A stretch of 64,000 nt of DNA from contig CALAMG010000002.1 in NCBI GenBank assembly GCA_937925715.1, forward strand, positions 67,190 through 131,189, read 5' to 3'. The notes beneath the pieces are model-generated. The model had not been told where the DNA came from. It saw only the letters and a list, made by a program, of their open reading frames with translations, and did not search any database. The position numbers and the translations under genes are program-made. Below, piece after piece: positions 1 to 8,559 of the stretch (the first letter of the stretch is position 1; each line of letters starts with the position of its first letter). The stretch comes from an uncultured Collinsella sp. Its GTDB lineage: Bacteria > Actinomycetota > Coriobacteriia > Coriobacteriales > Coriobacteriaceae.

Positions 1-117
1 CCGGACGCCACAGGCACGCGCCGCCAAAAAGTGGCCGCCCTCGTGCAAAAACACGAGGACGGAAAGCATCAGCAGGCCCCAAAAGACCGATGAGAGAGCG
101 CTCAGAACAGTATCCAT
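1..117 (-). CDS. rseP: RIP metalloprotease RseP (site-2 protease family), N-terminal part only
   Basis: Only the first 39 codons are inside the window; the gene runs off the left edge. The ATG is at 117. The fragment has a hydrophobic stretch followed by the zinc-binding motif HEGGH at residues 25-29 (HExxH type), which opens the first membrane segment of M50 intramembrane proteases. This family cuts membrane-bound anti-sigma factors and leftover signal peptides. It lies 25 bases downstream of dxr, the usual dxr-rseP order. The identity rests on the motif and position; the rest of the protein is not visible. Confidence 0.85.
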   Translation of the reverse strand, partial: MDTVLSALSSVFWGLLMLSVLVFLHEGGHFLAARACGVR

Positions 118-142
118 AAAACGAAAAAGCAATCCTTATGGG

Positions 143-1330
143 TTAAGAACGAGTTGCGGCGAGCACCTGCGCGGCCTTTTCACGCGCCCAGCCATCGATG
201 CCGCGAAGCTGTTCAAACGAATCGACCGTCTGCGCATCGTGAGCATCCATGCAGGATTCCACAATGCGATCGATATCGGTAAAGCTGCAGCCATCATGCA
301 GGAAGGCATCGACGGCGACCTCGTTGGCGGCATTGAGCACGCACGGCATGGTGCCGCCCGTCTTGCCGGCACGTTCGGCCAGCGAAAGGCAGCGGAAGGT
401 ATCCATATCGGCCGCGTCAAAGGTAAGCTGCCCCAACTCGCGGAAATCGATACGCGGAGCCGGCGTATCCCAACGCTCGGGATACGAGAAGGCAAACTGG
501 ATAGGAATGCGCATGTCGGAGGCACCAAGATGCGCCATCACAGAGCCGTCGGCAAACTCGACCATGGAGTGAATCTTAGACTGGCGCTGCACGACCACGT
601 TAATGAAATCGAGATCGCAGCCAAACAAATGCATGGCCTCGATACGCTCCAGACCTTTGTTCATGAGGGTGGCGGAGTCAATCGTAATCTTGGCACCCAT
701 AGCCCACGTAGGATGCGCCAGGGCATCGGCGCGCGTCACGCGATCAAGCTCGTCACGCGTGCAGCCAAAGAACGGGCCACCCGAGCAGGTAAGCCAAATG
801 CAGTGAGCCTCGCGCGGATTCTCGCCCAGATAGCACTGGTAGATGGCAGAATGCTCGGAGTCGACCGGGATAAGCTGACCCGGCTGCGCCAACGGCATAA
901 GCAGATCGCCACCGACAACGAGCGACTCCTTGTTGGCCAGGGCAAGACGCTTGTTCGAGGTCAGGGCAGCATGGCTCGCCTCGAGACCGGAAGCGCCCAC
1001 GATAGCCACGAGCACGCAGTCGACATCATCGCGGCGTGCGAGCTCGCACACGGCCTGCGCGCCAACGCCGAGCTCCGTGCCCTCGGGCAATTCCTGCAGC
1101 ACCGCGTCGGCGCCATGGGAGGCGTCTGCCACGGCAACAGCCGGAACCGAGAACTCACGAGCAGCGGCAACGAGCTCGGGGGTGCTGGAGTTAACGGACA
1201 GCGCCGTCACCTGCAAGCGATCGGCATGCTGACGGCACACGTCGAGGGCCTGAGTGCCGATAGAACCCGTACAGCCCAGAATGGCAACACGGAGGCGTCC
1301 ATCGGGGCCATACGTCGTCTGGAATGACAT
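143..1330 (-). CDS. dxr: 1-deoxy-D-xylulose 5-phosphate reductoisomerase
   Basis: This enzyme converts DXP to MEP with NADPH, the committed step of the non-mevalonate isoprenoid pathway. The 395-residue protein has the N-terminal Rossmann motif GCTGSIGTQ near residue 18, the central metal/substrate-binding stretch with ALANKES and PVDSEHSA, and SCSGG-like and MNKGLE segments typical of Dxr. The ATG at 1330 is chosen because its A is shared with the TAA stop of cdsA (TAATG), implying translational coupling. A longer in-frame upstream extension has no family similarity. It feeds the same pathway as uppS, three genes upstream in the operon. Confidence 0.96.
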   Translation of the reverse strand: MSFQTTYGPDGRLRVAILGCTGSIGTQALDVCRQHADRLQVTALSVNSSTPELVAAAREFSVPAVAVADASHGADAVLQELPEGTELGVGAQAVCELARRDDVDCVLVAIVGASGLEASHAALTSNKRLALANKESLVVGGDLLMPLAQPGQLIPVDSEHSAIYQCYLGENPREAHCIWLTCSGGPFFGCTRDELDRVTRADALAHPTWAMGAKITIDSATLMNKGLERIEAMHLFGCDLDFINVVVQRQSKIHSMVEFADGSVMAHLGASDMRIPIQFAFSYPERWDTPAPRIDFRELGQLTFDAADMDTFRCLSLAERAGKTGGTMPCVLNAANEVAVDAFLHDGCSFTDIDRIVESCMDAHDAQTVDSFEQLRGIDGWAREKAAQVLAATRS

Positions 1331-2244
1331 TACAGCACGCCTCCGATCATCAGCAGCAGCTGCGCGGTAATGCAGCCAAAGATGAGCGAATCGCTGCGAT
1401 CGAGCATGCCGCCGTGGCCGGGGATGAGATTGCCGGAATCTTTGACGCCCACACCGCGCTTGATACGCGACTCGATGAGGTCGCCGATAACGCCCAGGAT
1501 GGAGACGACCACGCCGCACAGCAGTGCATAGGGCAGGCTCAGCTTATACAAGTGCGTTGCCCACAGGATGAGCCAGATCAAAACAGAGCCCAAAATGCCG
1601 CCGACAAAGCCCTCCCAGCTCTTTTTGGGAGAGATCTTGGGGACCATCTTATGCCTACCGATGCGGCTGCCCACGATGTAGGCAAACGAGTCGGAGACCC
1701 AAAGGGACGCGCAAACCCCAACCGAAAGCAGGGCGCCGGCAAAACCGGGCACGGCATCGCGCAGCAGCACGATAGCCGACAGCATAAAGCCAGTGTAGAT
1801 AGGGCCCATGAGCGTCACGGCAACGTCAGAGATACGCGTGCGCGGAGACCAGACATACCAGATACCAACCGCAAGCATCAAAGCGAACAGCAGAGCGTTC
1901 AACAGCAGCGAATCGCCCAGAGCCGAGAGCGGAAAGAGCACGGCGGCAGCGATTCCAAGGCGCTCGTTGGCAACCTTGCCGTCGAGCCTCGTCATGCGGA
2001 AGAACTCGTAGCAGCACAGACCGCTCATGACGGACACGAAGATGGCCGTGGGCACAATACCCAAAACGAGGCACAGGATAAAGACAACGGCATAGACGAT
2101 ACCGGCGGCGGCACGGGTGATAAAGCCCGCCAGCCACGAACCGGAGCTGCCCTTCGCTGCAGGCGCCCCTGCAGTGGCAACCTTAAGCGCGGGCGTCGCG
2201 GAAGTAGGCGCCTTGGGAGCGGATGCCTTGGGACGTTCGGACAC
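1330..2244 (-). CDS. cdsA: Phosphatidate cytidylyltransferase (CDP-diglyceride synthase)
   Basis: Makes CDP-diacylglycerol from phosphatidic acid and CTP for phospholipid synthesis at the membrane. The 304-residue protein has an Ala/Pro/Lys-rich cytoplasmic N-terminus of about 35 residues, then several membrane segments. The C-terminal family signature is clear: SRIKRGVGVKDSG followed by PGHGGMLDRSDS, with the conserved K-D, HGG and DR-D positions. The start is GTG at 2244, with its GAGGAGG ribosome site inside the last codons of uppS. The gene overlaps dxr by one base. Confidence 0.95.
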   Translation of the reverse strand: MSERPKASAPKAPTSATPALKVATAGAPAAKGSSGSWLAGFITRAAAGIVYAVVFILCLVLGIVPTAIFVSVMSGLCCYEFFRMTRLDGKVANERLGIAAAVLFPLSALGDSLLLNALLFALMLAVGIWYVWSPRTRISDVAVTLMGPIYTGFMLSAIVLLRDAVPGFAGALLSVGVCASLWVSDSFAYIVGSRIGRHKMVPKISPKKSWEGFVGGILGSVLIWLILWATHLYKLSLPYALLCGVVVSILGVIGDLIESRIKRGVGVKDSGNLIPGHGGMLDRSDSLIFGCITAQLLLMIGGVL

Positions 2245-2246
2245 GA

Positions 2247-3041
2247 TTAAGCCTCCTCGGTCTTGCTCAGTCCACCAAACCTACGGTCGCGACCCTGGTA
2301 GGCCAAAATGGCGTCGACAAGGCCCCAACGATCAAAGTCGGGCCAATAGGTATCGGTGACATAGAACTCGGAATAAGCAACCTGCCACAGCAGATAGTTC
2401 GAAAGACGAAGCTCGCCGGAGGTGCGAATCACAAGCTCCGGATCGGGCAGCCCAGCGGTGTACAGGTGCGAAGCCACCATATTGTCGTCAACCGCGGCGG
2501 GATCGATCTTGCCGGCAGCCGCATCAAGTGCGATCTGGCGGACAGCGCGGGTGATCTCAGCACGGGCACCATAGTTAACGGCCAGCGCCAGCGTCATACC
2601 GGTATGGTCGGCGCACTCGGCAAGGCCGCGCTCAAAGACGTCGCGGGTCTTCTTGGGCAGCGCGGAAATATCGCCCAAAAAGACAACGCGAACGTTCTCG
2701 CGCTTAAGCAGCGGCAGCTCATCGATAAACGTCTTGGCAAACAGGTGCATCAGAACGTTGACTTCGTGCTGCGGGCGATTCCAGTTTTCGGTCGAAAACG
2801 CATAGGCCGAAAGCACGTCGACGCCCAGGCGCACGCAGGCGGTAATGATCTCACGCAGCGAGACGATGCCGGCCTTGTGGCCTTCGGTGCGGGCAAGACC
2901 GCGCGCCGTGGCCCAACGGCCGTTGCCGTCCATGATGCACGAAATATGGTGCGGGATGTTATTGAGGTCAAGGTCGGAAAAACCGACGCCCGCAGGGGCG
3001 TCGGCAAAGTACTCGACCAGTTTATGCTCGTCGTATTGCAC
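2247..3041 (-). CDS. uppS: Isoprenyl transferase (undecaprenyl diphosphate synthase)
   Basis: A cis-prenyltransferase that extends farnesyl diphosphate with IPP to the C55 carrier used for cell-wall and surface glycans. The 264-residue sequence shows the hallmark MDGNGRWA (catalytic Asp and phosphate-binding loop) about 40 residues in, followed by HKAG, and the C-terminal RTSGELRLSNYLLWQ and TYWPDFD motifs. The start is GTG at 3041, one base after the frr stop. Its position between frr and cdsA is the standard bacterial arrangement. Confidence 0.96.
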   Translation of the reverse strand: MQYDEHKLVEYFADAPAGVGFSDLDLNNIPHHISCIMDGNGRWATARGLARTEGHKAGIVSLREIITACVRLGVDVLSAYAFSTENWNRPQHEVNVLMHLFAKTFIDELPLLKRENVRVVFLGDISALPKKTRDVFERGLAECADHTGMTLALAVNYGARAEITRAVRQIALDAAAGKIDPAAVDDNMVASHLYTAGLPDPELVIRTSGELRLSNYLLWQVAYSEFYVTDTYWPDFDRWGLVDAILAYQGRDRRFGGLSKTEEA

Positions 3042-3042
3042 C

Positions 3043-3579
3043 TTAGATCTCCATGACCTCGGCTTCTTTTTCCTTCAGAAGCTCCTCGACCTTGGCGACA
3101 TACTCGTCGGTATGCTTCTGGACCTTGGCCTGCTCGCGACGGACATCGTCCTCGGTGAGCTCCTCGTCGCGCTCGAGCTTGTTGTTAAAGTCGCGACGGA
3201 TGTTGCGGATGGAGACCTTGGCCTGCTCGGCGTACTCGCGGCACTCCTTAACGAGCTCGCGACGACGCTCCTCGGTGGGAGCCGGGAACGGCAGGCGCAC
3301 GACGGTACCATCGGAGTTGGGGGTAATGCCCAGGTCGGAGGCGCTGATGGCCTTGACGATGGCATTGATGAGCGCCTTATCCCACGGCTCGATAAGCAGC
3401 ATGTGGGCCTCGGGGGTCTTAACGGCGGCAACCTGCGTAACGGGCGTGGGAACACCGTAGTAGTCGACGGTGATGTCGGACAGAATGTTGGCGTTAGCGC
3501 GGCCAGTGCGGACCTTGGAGAAGTTATGCTTGAGGGACTCGAGTGACTTGTCCATGTGGGCGGTGATGTTCTCTGCCAT
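3043..3579 (-). CDS. frr: Ribosome recycling factor
   Basis: Splits post-termination ribosomes together with EF-G. The protein is 178 residues, slightly shorter than the usual 185 because its N-terminus starts directly at MAENITAHMDKSLE. It contains the conserved KVRTGRAN segment, the middle domain with YYGVPTPVTQ, and the C-terminal helix with RRDFNNKLE. The ATG at 3579 has a GGAGG site that overlaps the end of pyrH, two bases away. Confidence 0.97.
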   Translation of the reverse strand: MAENITAHMDKSLESLKHNFSKVRTGRANANILSDITVDYYGVPTPVTQVAAVKTPEAHMLLIEPWDKALINAIVKAISASDLGITPNSDGTVVRLPFPAPTEERRRELVKECREYAEQAKVSIRNIRRDFNNKLERDEELTEDDVRREQAKVQKHTDEYVAKVEELLKEKEAEVMEI

Positions 3580-3581
3580 GC

Positions 3582-4304
3582 TTAATCCTCCTGATAGACG
3601 AGCGTGCCGACGGGCTCACCCGCGAGCGCGCGCTTGACGGTGTCCTCGCCATCGATGTTGAGGACCAAAATGGGCATACGGTTGTCCTGGCAAAGAGCCG
3701 TAGCCGTGGAATCCATAACCTGCAGGCCGCGAACGAGCACCTCGTGATAGGAGATCTTGTCAAAGCGGACGGCGTCGGCGCACTTGACGGGATCCTTGTC
3801 GTAGATGCCATCAACCTTGGTGGCTTTAATCAGAATCTCGGCACCGATCTCGCAGGCGCGAAGGGCCGCGGCGGTGTCAGTCGTAAAGTACGGATTACCC
3901 GATCCGGCGGCAAAGATAACGACGTTGCCCTTGGACAGGTGGTTGATAGCGCGACGGCGAATATAGGGCTCGCAGATCTCGTTCATCTGGATAGCGCTCA
4001 TCACGCGGCAGGGAACATCGTTGTGCTCGAAGGCATCCTGCAGGGCAAGCGCGTTCATAACGGTAGCGAGCATGCCCATGTAATCGGCCTGGGCGCGCTC
4101 CATACCACCGGCGGCGCCGGCCATACCGCGGAAAATGTTGCCGCCGCCGACAACGACGCCGACCTCATGACCAACGGCGAGCAGCTCCTTGACCTGCTTG
4201 GCAAGATGATCGGTAACCTTGGGGTCGATGCCGTAGTTGCCATCGCCCATCAGCGCTTCACCGGAGAGCTTCAGAAGCACGCGTTTATATCGGATGTCGG
4301 ACAA
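3582..4304 (-). CDS. pyrH: UMP kinase
   Basis: Phosphorylates UMP to UDP; hexameric amino-acid-kinase fold enzyme. The 240 residues include KRVLLKLSGEAL at the start, the GGGNIFRG glycine loop near residue 53, and the ATKVDGIYDKDP nucleotide-binding segment. The start is TTG at 4304, preceded by AGGAGG at ideal distance. It is the first gene after the terminator that ends rpsB-tsf, so pyrH-frr-uppS-cdsA-dxr-rseP probably forms a separate transcription unit. Confidence 0.96.
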   Translation of the reverse strand: MSDIRYKRVLLKLSGEALMGDGNYGIDPKVTDHLAKQVKELLAVGHEVGVVVGGGNIFRGMAGAAGGMERAQADYMGMLATVMNALALQDAFEHNDVPCRVMSAIQMNEICEPYIRRRAINHLSKGNVVIFAAGSGNPYFTTDTAAALRACEIGAEILIKATKVDGIYDKDPVKCADAVRFDKISYHEVLVRGLQVMDSTATALCQDNRMPILVLNIDGEDTVKRALAGEPVGTLVYQED

Positions 4305-4362
4305 AGCGATCCTCCTTTAATTAGACTCACAACATAATATCAAAGGCTTAACGGGGAGCCAT

Positions 4363-4398
4363 GAAAAAGCAGGCTGTGAGTAAAACCCACAGCCTGCT
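4363..4398 (-). terminator. Intrinsic terminator after rpsB-tsf
   Basis: An 11-bp perfect stem (4368-4378 with 4388-4398) and a 9-base loop. On the minus strand it is followed by a run of five T. It lies 24 bases past the tsf stop and before pyrH. Confidence 0.9.
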
Positions 4399-4421
4399 CA
4401 TTACCAGCTACAAGAGCTTAT

Positions 4422-5291
4422 TTACTCGCCACGGACCAGACGGTCAAAGGCAACGACGGTAATGGTGTCGCCGAGCTCCTTGGAGACCTGCTCAGCGTAC
4501 TTCTTGATGGTGAGGGAGCTGTCCTTGATGAACTCCTGCTCGGTGAGCACGGACTGCTTGTAGAACTTCTCCAGACGGCCAACAGCCATCTTCTCCTGGA
4601 TAGCCTCGGGCTTGCCGGACTCGGCAGCCTGAGCCATGTAGATCTGCTTCTCGTGCTCGACGGTCTCGGCCGGAACCTGATCGCGGGTAGCGCAAATCGG
4701 GGCGACGGCGGCAACCTGAAGGGCAACGTCGTGAGCAAAGGTCTTGAAGGACTCAGCCTGAGCGGTCTCGGCCTTCTCGAAAGCGAACTCGACGAGAACG
4801 CCGATCTTACCACCCATGTGGATGTAAGAAGCGAGAGCGCCGTTCTCAGCCTTGCGGGCGGCGAAACGGGAGATCTTCATGTTCTCGCCCATGATGTGAA
4901 TCATCTCGGTGAGCTCGGAGGAAACGGTCTCCTCGCCCATCGGCTTCTCGAGCAGAGCGTCGACGTCAGCAGGCTCGGTGGTAGCGACAACCTCAGCGAC
5001 CTTGGAAGCAAAGCCGGTGAACTTGGCGTTGGAGCCGACGAAGTCGGTCTCGCAAGAGAGCTCGAGCAGAGCGCCGGTCTTGCCGTCCTCGGAGACGAAC
5101 GCGGCGACGGCGCCCTCGTTGGTCTCACGGCCAGCCTTCTTGGCAGCCTTGGCGAGGCCGTTCTTGCGCAGAACGTCAACAGCGGCGTCCATGTCGCCGT
5201 CAGCCTCGACGAGAGCCTTCTTGCACTCCATCATCGGGGAGTCGGTCATCTCGCGGAGCTGCTTGACCATAGCGGCGGTAATCTGGGCCAT
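4422..5291 (-). CDS. tsf: Elongation factor Ts
   Basis: Guanine-nucleotide exchange factor for EF-Tu. The 289-residue protein opens with ITAAMVKQLREMTDSPMMECKKAL, the UBA-like domain, and has the TDFV motif (CETDFVGSN) that contacts EF-Tu near residue 77. The ATG at 5291 is preferred over an upstream in-frame TTG because AAAGGAA sits at the right distance before MAQIT. It follows rpsB by 45 bases in the classic rpsB-tsf operon. Confidence 0.97.
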   Translation of the reverse strand: MAQITAAMVKQLREMTDSPMMECKKALVEADGDMDAAVDVLRKNGLAKAAKKAGRETNEGAVAAFVSEDGKTGALLELSCETDFVGSNAKFTGFASKVAEVVATTEPADVDALLEKPMGEETVSSELTEMIHIMGENMKISRFAARKAENGALASYIHMGGKIGVLVEFAFEKAETAQAESFKTFAHDVALQVAAVAPICATRDQVPAETVEHEKQIYMAQAAESGKPEAIQEKMAVGRLEKFYKQSVLTEQEFIKDSSLTIKKYAEQVSKELGDTITVVAFDRLVRGE

Positions 5292-5336
5292 TGTGGTTCC
5301 TTTCAAAGAGATGAAAAAGAATTAACTAAGACTGAT

Positions 5337-6065
5337 TTACTCGGCCTTGGGCTCAGCGGCCATCTCGGCCTCGGAGACCTGCTCCTTACCGGAGCCAGCG
5401 AGGCAGGCGTCGGCCATGAGCTCGCACATAAGGGTGACAGCGGAGATAGCATCATCGTTGCAGGGGATGCCGTACTCGACCTCGTCGGGATCGGAGTTGG
5501 TGTCAATCAGAGCGACGACGGGGATGTTCAGGCGCTGGGCCTCCTTGATGGCGTTCTCCTCGCGCTTGGTGTCGATGACGAAGAGAGCCTGGGGCAGACC
5601 CTTCATGTCGCGGGCGCCACCGAGGTTGGTCTGGAGCTTGGTGAGCTCCTTGCCGAGCACAGCCTGCTCCTTCTTGGGGAGAACTGCCATGCGGCCGTCC
5701 TCGACCATGGCCTCGAGCTCCTCCATGCGGTTGATGCGGGAGCGGATGGTAACGAAGTTGGTCAGCATGCCGCCGAGCCAACGCTGGTTGATGTAAGGCA
5801 TGTTGGCGCGCTCAGCGGCGTTCTTGACGGCCTCCTGAGCCTGCTTCTTGGTGCCGACGAACAGCACGTTGCCACCCTTGGCGACGTTCTTGACGAAGGT
5901 GTAGGCCTGGTCGGCATCGAGGATGGTCTGCTTGAGGTCGAGGATGTAGATGCCGTTGCGCTCACCGAAGATGAACGGCTTCATCTTGGGGTTCCAGCGA
6001 CGGGTCTGGTGACCGAAGTGGCAGCCGGCCTCGAGCAGGGTGCGGATATTAATCTTGGTAGCCAT
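5337..6065 (-). CDS. rpsB: 30S ribosomal protein S2
   Basis: Component of the small ribosomal subunit. The 242 residues begin with the S2 signature region (RTLLEAGCHFGHQTRRWNPKM) and include the IDTNSDPDEVEYGIPCNDDA motif. A short Ala/Glu-rich tail follows. The ATG at 6065 has a full AGGAGG site. It is cotranscribed with tsf from the promoter at 6207-6235. Confidence 0.98.
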   Translation of the reverse strand: MATKINIRTLLEAGCHFGHQTRRWNPKMKPFIFGERNGIYILDLKQTILDADQAYTFVKNVAKGGNVLFVGTKKQAQEAVKNAAERANMPYINQRWLGGMLTNFVTIRSRINRMEELEAMVEDGRMAVLPKKEQAVLGKELTKLQTNLGGARDMKGLPQALFVIDTKREENAIKEAQRLNIPVVALIDTNSDPDEVEYGIPCNDDAISAVTLMCELMADACLAGSGKEQVSEAEMAAEPKAE

Positions 6066-6206
6066 GTTAAACCTCCTGTGGTTTGCCTCCGCGCGGGGTC
6101 ATCCTCCAAAACCAACCCGGACATGTGCTACCAAAGCCCGGGCACCACGGTATGAAGTAGCCGCGCGTGCGTGATAAAAACCTGTTGCCGTGAAGCAACC
6201 CGATGA

Positions 6207-6235
6207 ATGATAGCAGGATTGCCTCTTCCTGCCAA
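6207..6235 (-). promoter_or_regulatory. Promoter of rpsB-tsf
   Basis: On the minus strand, TTGGCA (-35), a 17-base spacer and TATCAT (-10). This predicts a leader of roughly 135 bases before rpsB. The leader contains a small GTTGC/GCAAC hairpin (around 6184-6199) and a G/C-rich CCCGG/CCGGG pairing. Long leaders of S2 genes are often autoregulatory; here that is only a possibility. Confidence 0.7.
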
Positions 6236-6290
6236 CCCGCAATCAAAACCACACACCTGAATGTGCATCGACCCCCGGGGCCGCGAAAGG

Positions 6291-7211
6291 CTATTCGCCA
6301 CGAGGATGAGCTTGAGCAACGGCACGCTTAAGCCGATCGGGCGTGAGATGCGTGTAGATCTGCGTCGTAGACAGGCTCGCATGTCCCAGCAGCTCTTGAA
6401 CCGAACGCAGGTCCGCGCCGCCCTCAAGCAGATCGGTCGCAAACGTATGACGCATCGCATGCGGCGCGATGTCGGCCGGAATGCCGGCGAGCGTCGCCAG
6501 CATATGGAACCGTCGCCTGAGCATAGCGGCACTCATGCGATTGCCACGCGCAGATATCAACAGCGGATGGGGACCGTTTGCGGCATCGCGGCGCTTTGCC
6601 TGCGCGAGCAGCGCCGGTCTCCCCTCCTCGACATAGGTGCGCGTCGCCTCGAGTGCGCGTCGATACAGAGGAACGATACGTTCCTTGCTCCCCTTGCCCC
6701 ATAGCCGCAGCGTACGCTCGGACCATGAGATGGATTCCACATTGAGCGCCGCAAGCTCTGAGATGCGAGCACCCGAGGCATAGAGAAGCTCGAGCATCGC
6801 AGCATCGCGCAGTCCCGCGGGTGTTGAGGTATAAGGCGTCTTGAGCAGCGCCTCCACCTGTTGGGTCGTCAGCACACCGGGCAGGTCGCGCGGTAACTTG
6901 GGCGACGCGATCGCCGAGATCGCATCACCGTCCACGATTCCCTCGGCAGCCATCCAACGATAGAGCGACCGAATAGCCGACAAATGTGCCGCAAGGGTGC
7001 GAGGCGCCACCTGCTCGCGCGAAAGCTCGGCCAAATACGCGCGGACGGTACGCACGTCGGCCATACGCGCGTCGACACCCGTACGCTCGCACCAGGCGGC
7101 AAAGCGCTCCAACCGCGATCCATAGGCAGTCACCGTATTGGGAGAGAGCCCCTCGACACGTGCGATGTAGGCAATAAACGAGTCGACGGTATCGTACAGG
7201 TCAAAGGCTAT
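6291..7211 (-). CDS. Tyrosine recombinase of the XerC/XerD family, probable ATA start
   Basis: A site-specific recombinase, probably for chromosome-dimer resolution. From the proposed start the protein is 306 residues, the usual Xer length. Catalytic residues are complete: R149 (GARISEL), K176 (GKGSKER), H251/R254 (HAMRHTF), H277 (LLGHAS) and Y286 (TQIYTHL), spaced as in E. coli XerD. No ATG, GTG or TTG exists before GTG at 7133, which would delete 26 residues of the N-terminal core-binding domain (DLYDTVDSFIAYI...GLSPNTV). An ATA codon at 7211-7209 overlaps the trmFO stop and has GGAGG nine bases upstream. XerC versus XerD cannot be decided. Confidence 0.85.
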   Translation of the reverse strand: MAFDLYDTVDSFIAYIARVEGLSPNTVTAYGSRLERFAAWCERTGVDARMADVRTVRAYLAELSREQVAPRTLAAHLSAIRSLYRWMAAEGIVDGDAISAIASPKLPRDLPGVLTTQQVEALLKTPYTSTPAGLRDAAMLELLYASGARISELAALNVESISWSERTLRLWGKGSKERIVPLYRRALEATRTYVEEGRPALLAQAKRRDAANGPHPLLISARGNRMSAAMLRRRFHMLATLAGIPADIAPHAMRHTFATDLLEGGADLRSVQELLGHASLSTTQIYTHLTPDRLKRAVAQAHPRGE

Positions 7212-8545
7212 GACCGGTCGCCTCCAAACAGGTCGGAACGCGTGGCCAAGTAGGCATCGAGGGCCTCGAGGGCGCGATCCGCATAAGCCTGATAGCGGTC
7301 GCGCTTACTGCGGCGCTTGCCGTCCTCGAGCGGCGGCACCAGGCCAAAATTGACATGCATGGGCTGATAGCCCACCGTTGCCGGATCGGTCGCATAGCCC
7401 ACGAGCGCGCCCAGGGCGCCCACTCGCGGCAACTCAACAGGCTCCGCCTCGATTGCCTCGGCATAGGTGTTGAGCGCAGCAAGCAGACCGGTCGCCACGG
7501 CCTCCATATAGCCTTCGGTGCCGGTGATCTGACCGGCGAGGCGCACACCCGTGCCAGGCACGGCAAAGGTGCCGTCAAGAACGTGCGGCGCATCGACAAA
7601 GGTATTGCGGTGCATGACGCCATAACGGAAGAAGTCGGCATTCTCCAGACCGGGAACCATGTGGAAGACACGCTTCTGCTCGCCAAAGGTCAGGTTGGTC
7701 TGGAAGCCCACCAGGTTATAGGCGGTCTTTTCCTTGTTCTCGGCACGAAGCTGAATCGCCGCCCAGGGGCGACGTCCAGTTCGCGGGTCGGTGAGGCCGA
7801 CGGGCTTCATGGCGCCAAAGCGAATGGCATCCTTGCCCGTGCGCGCAACCTCCTCGGCAGGCTGACAGGCTTGGAACAGATCCCCGCCCTCAAAGTCCTT
7901 GAGCACCACGCGGTCGGCGGTGGTGAGCGCCTCGATAAAGGCTTCGTACTCCTCCTTGTTGAGCGGAGCGTTGAGATAGTCGCCGCTCCCCTGCTCCTCG
8001 TAGCGCGACTGCGAGAACAGCACGTCCATATCGAGCGTGGAGGCATCGACGATCGGCGCGGCGGCGTCAAAGAACGCCAAGGCATCGCCACCGACGAGCT
8101 TCATGACCTCATCGCTCAGCGCGGGCGAGCATAGGGGGCCAGCGGCAATGACTACATGACCCTCGGGAATCTGCGTGACCTCGCCGTGCACGACCTCGAT
8201 ATTGGGTCGGGCGGCAACCTCGGCCTCGACAAGCTCCGAAAATTTAACGCGGTCGACCGCCAAGGCGCCGCCGGCGGGAACGGCCGCGCGATGGGCGCAG
8301 TCGAGCAGCACCGAACCCATGCGCTCAAGCTCGGCCTTTAGTAGGCCAGCAGCGGAGTCCGGACGGGTTGACTTAAACGAATTTGAGCAGACGAGCTCGG
8401 CCAAGTGATCGGTATGGTGGGCCGGAGAGCTCACCTGGGGACGCATCTCGCACAGCTTTACGGCAAACCCGCGATCTGCCAGCTGGATCGCACATTCCGA
8501 ACCCGCCAGACCGCCACCGATAACCGTCACCTGATCGAACTGCAT
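7208..8545 (-). CDS. trmFO: Methylenetetrahydrofolate-tRNA-(uracil-5-)-methyltransferase
   Basis: FAD- and folate-dependent enzyme that forms m5U54 in the T-loop of tRNA. The 445-residue protein starts with the FAD-binding VTVIGGGLAGSECAIQLADRG, then CEMRP and the SNSFKS segment typical of TrmFO. The C-terminal part contains the conserved AGQITGTEGYMEA stretch. ATG at 8545 is chosen (AGGTG seven bases before it) rather than the in-frame TTG two codons upstream. Its TAG stop overlaps the proposed start of the xer gene. Confidence 0.95.
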   Translation of the reverse strand: MQFDQVTVIGGGLAGSECAIQLADRGFAVKLCEMRPQVSSPAHHTDHLAELVCSNSFKSTRPDSAAGLLKAELERMGSVLLDCAHRAAVPAGGALAVDRVKFSELVEAEVAARPNIEVVHGEVTQIPEGHVVIAAGPLCSPALSDEVMKLVGGDALAFFDAAAPIVDASTLDMDVLFSQSRYEEQGSGDYLNAPLNKEEYEAFIEALTTADRVVLKDFEGGDLFQACQPAEEVARTGKDAIRFGAMKPVGLTDPRTGRRPWAAIQLRAENKEKTAYNLVGFQTNLTFGEQKRVFHMVPGLENADFFRYGVMHRNTFVDAPHVLDGTFAVPGTGVRLAGQITGTEGYMEAVATGLLAALNTYAEAIEAEPVELPRVGALGALVGYATDPATVGYQPMHVNFGLVPPLEDGKRRSKRDRYQAYADRALEALDAYLATRSDLFGGDRS

Positions 8546-8559
8546 CTGCAAACACCTTT

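Noticed and set aside
239..1327. Long plus-strand open frame opposite dxr
   Set aside because: Mirror of a high-G+C coding gene; no ribosome site and no protein-family features. The same applies to many opposite-strand frames, for example at 20215-22914, 16771-18603 and 48221-51094.
5292..5306. TTG at 5306 as tsf start
   Set aside because: It would place the ribosome site AAAGGAA inside the coding region; MAQIT at 5291 matches the EF-Ts N-terminus.
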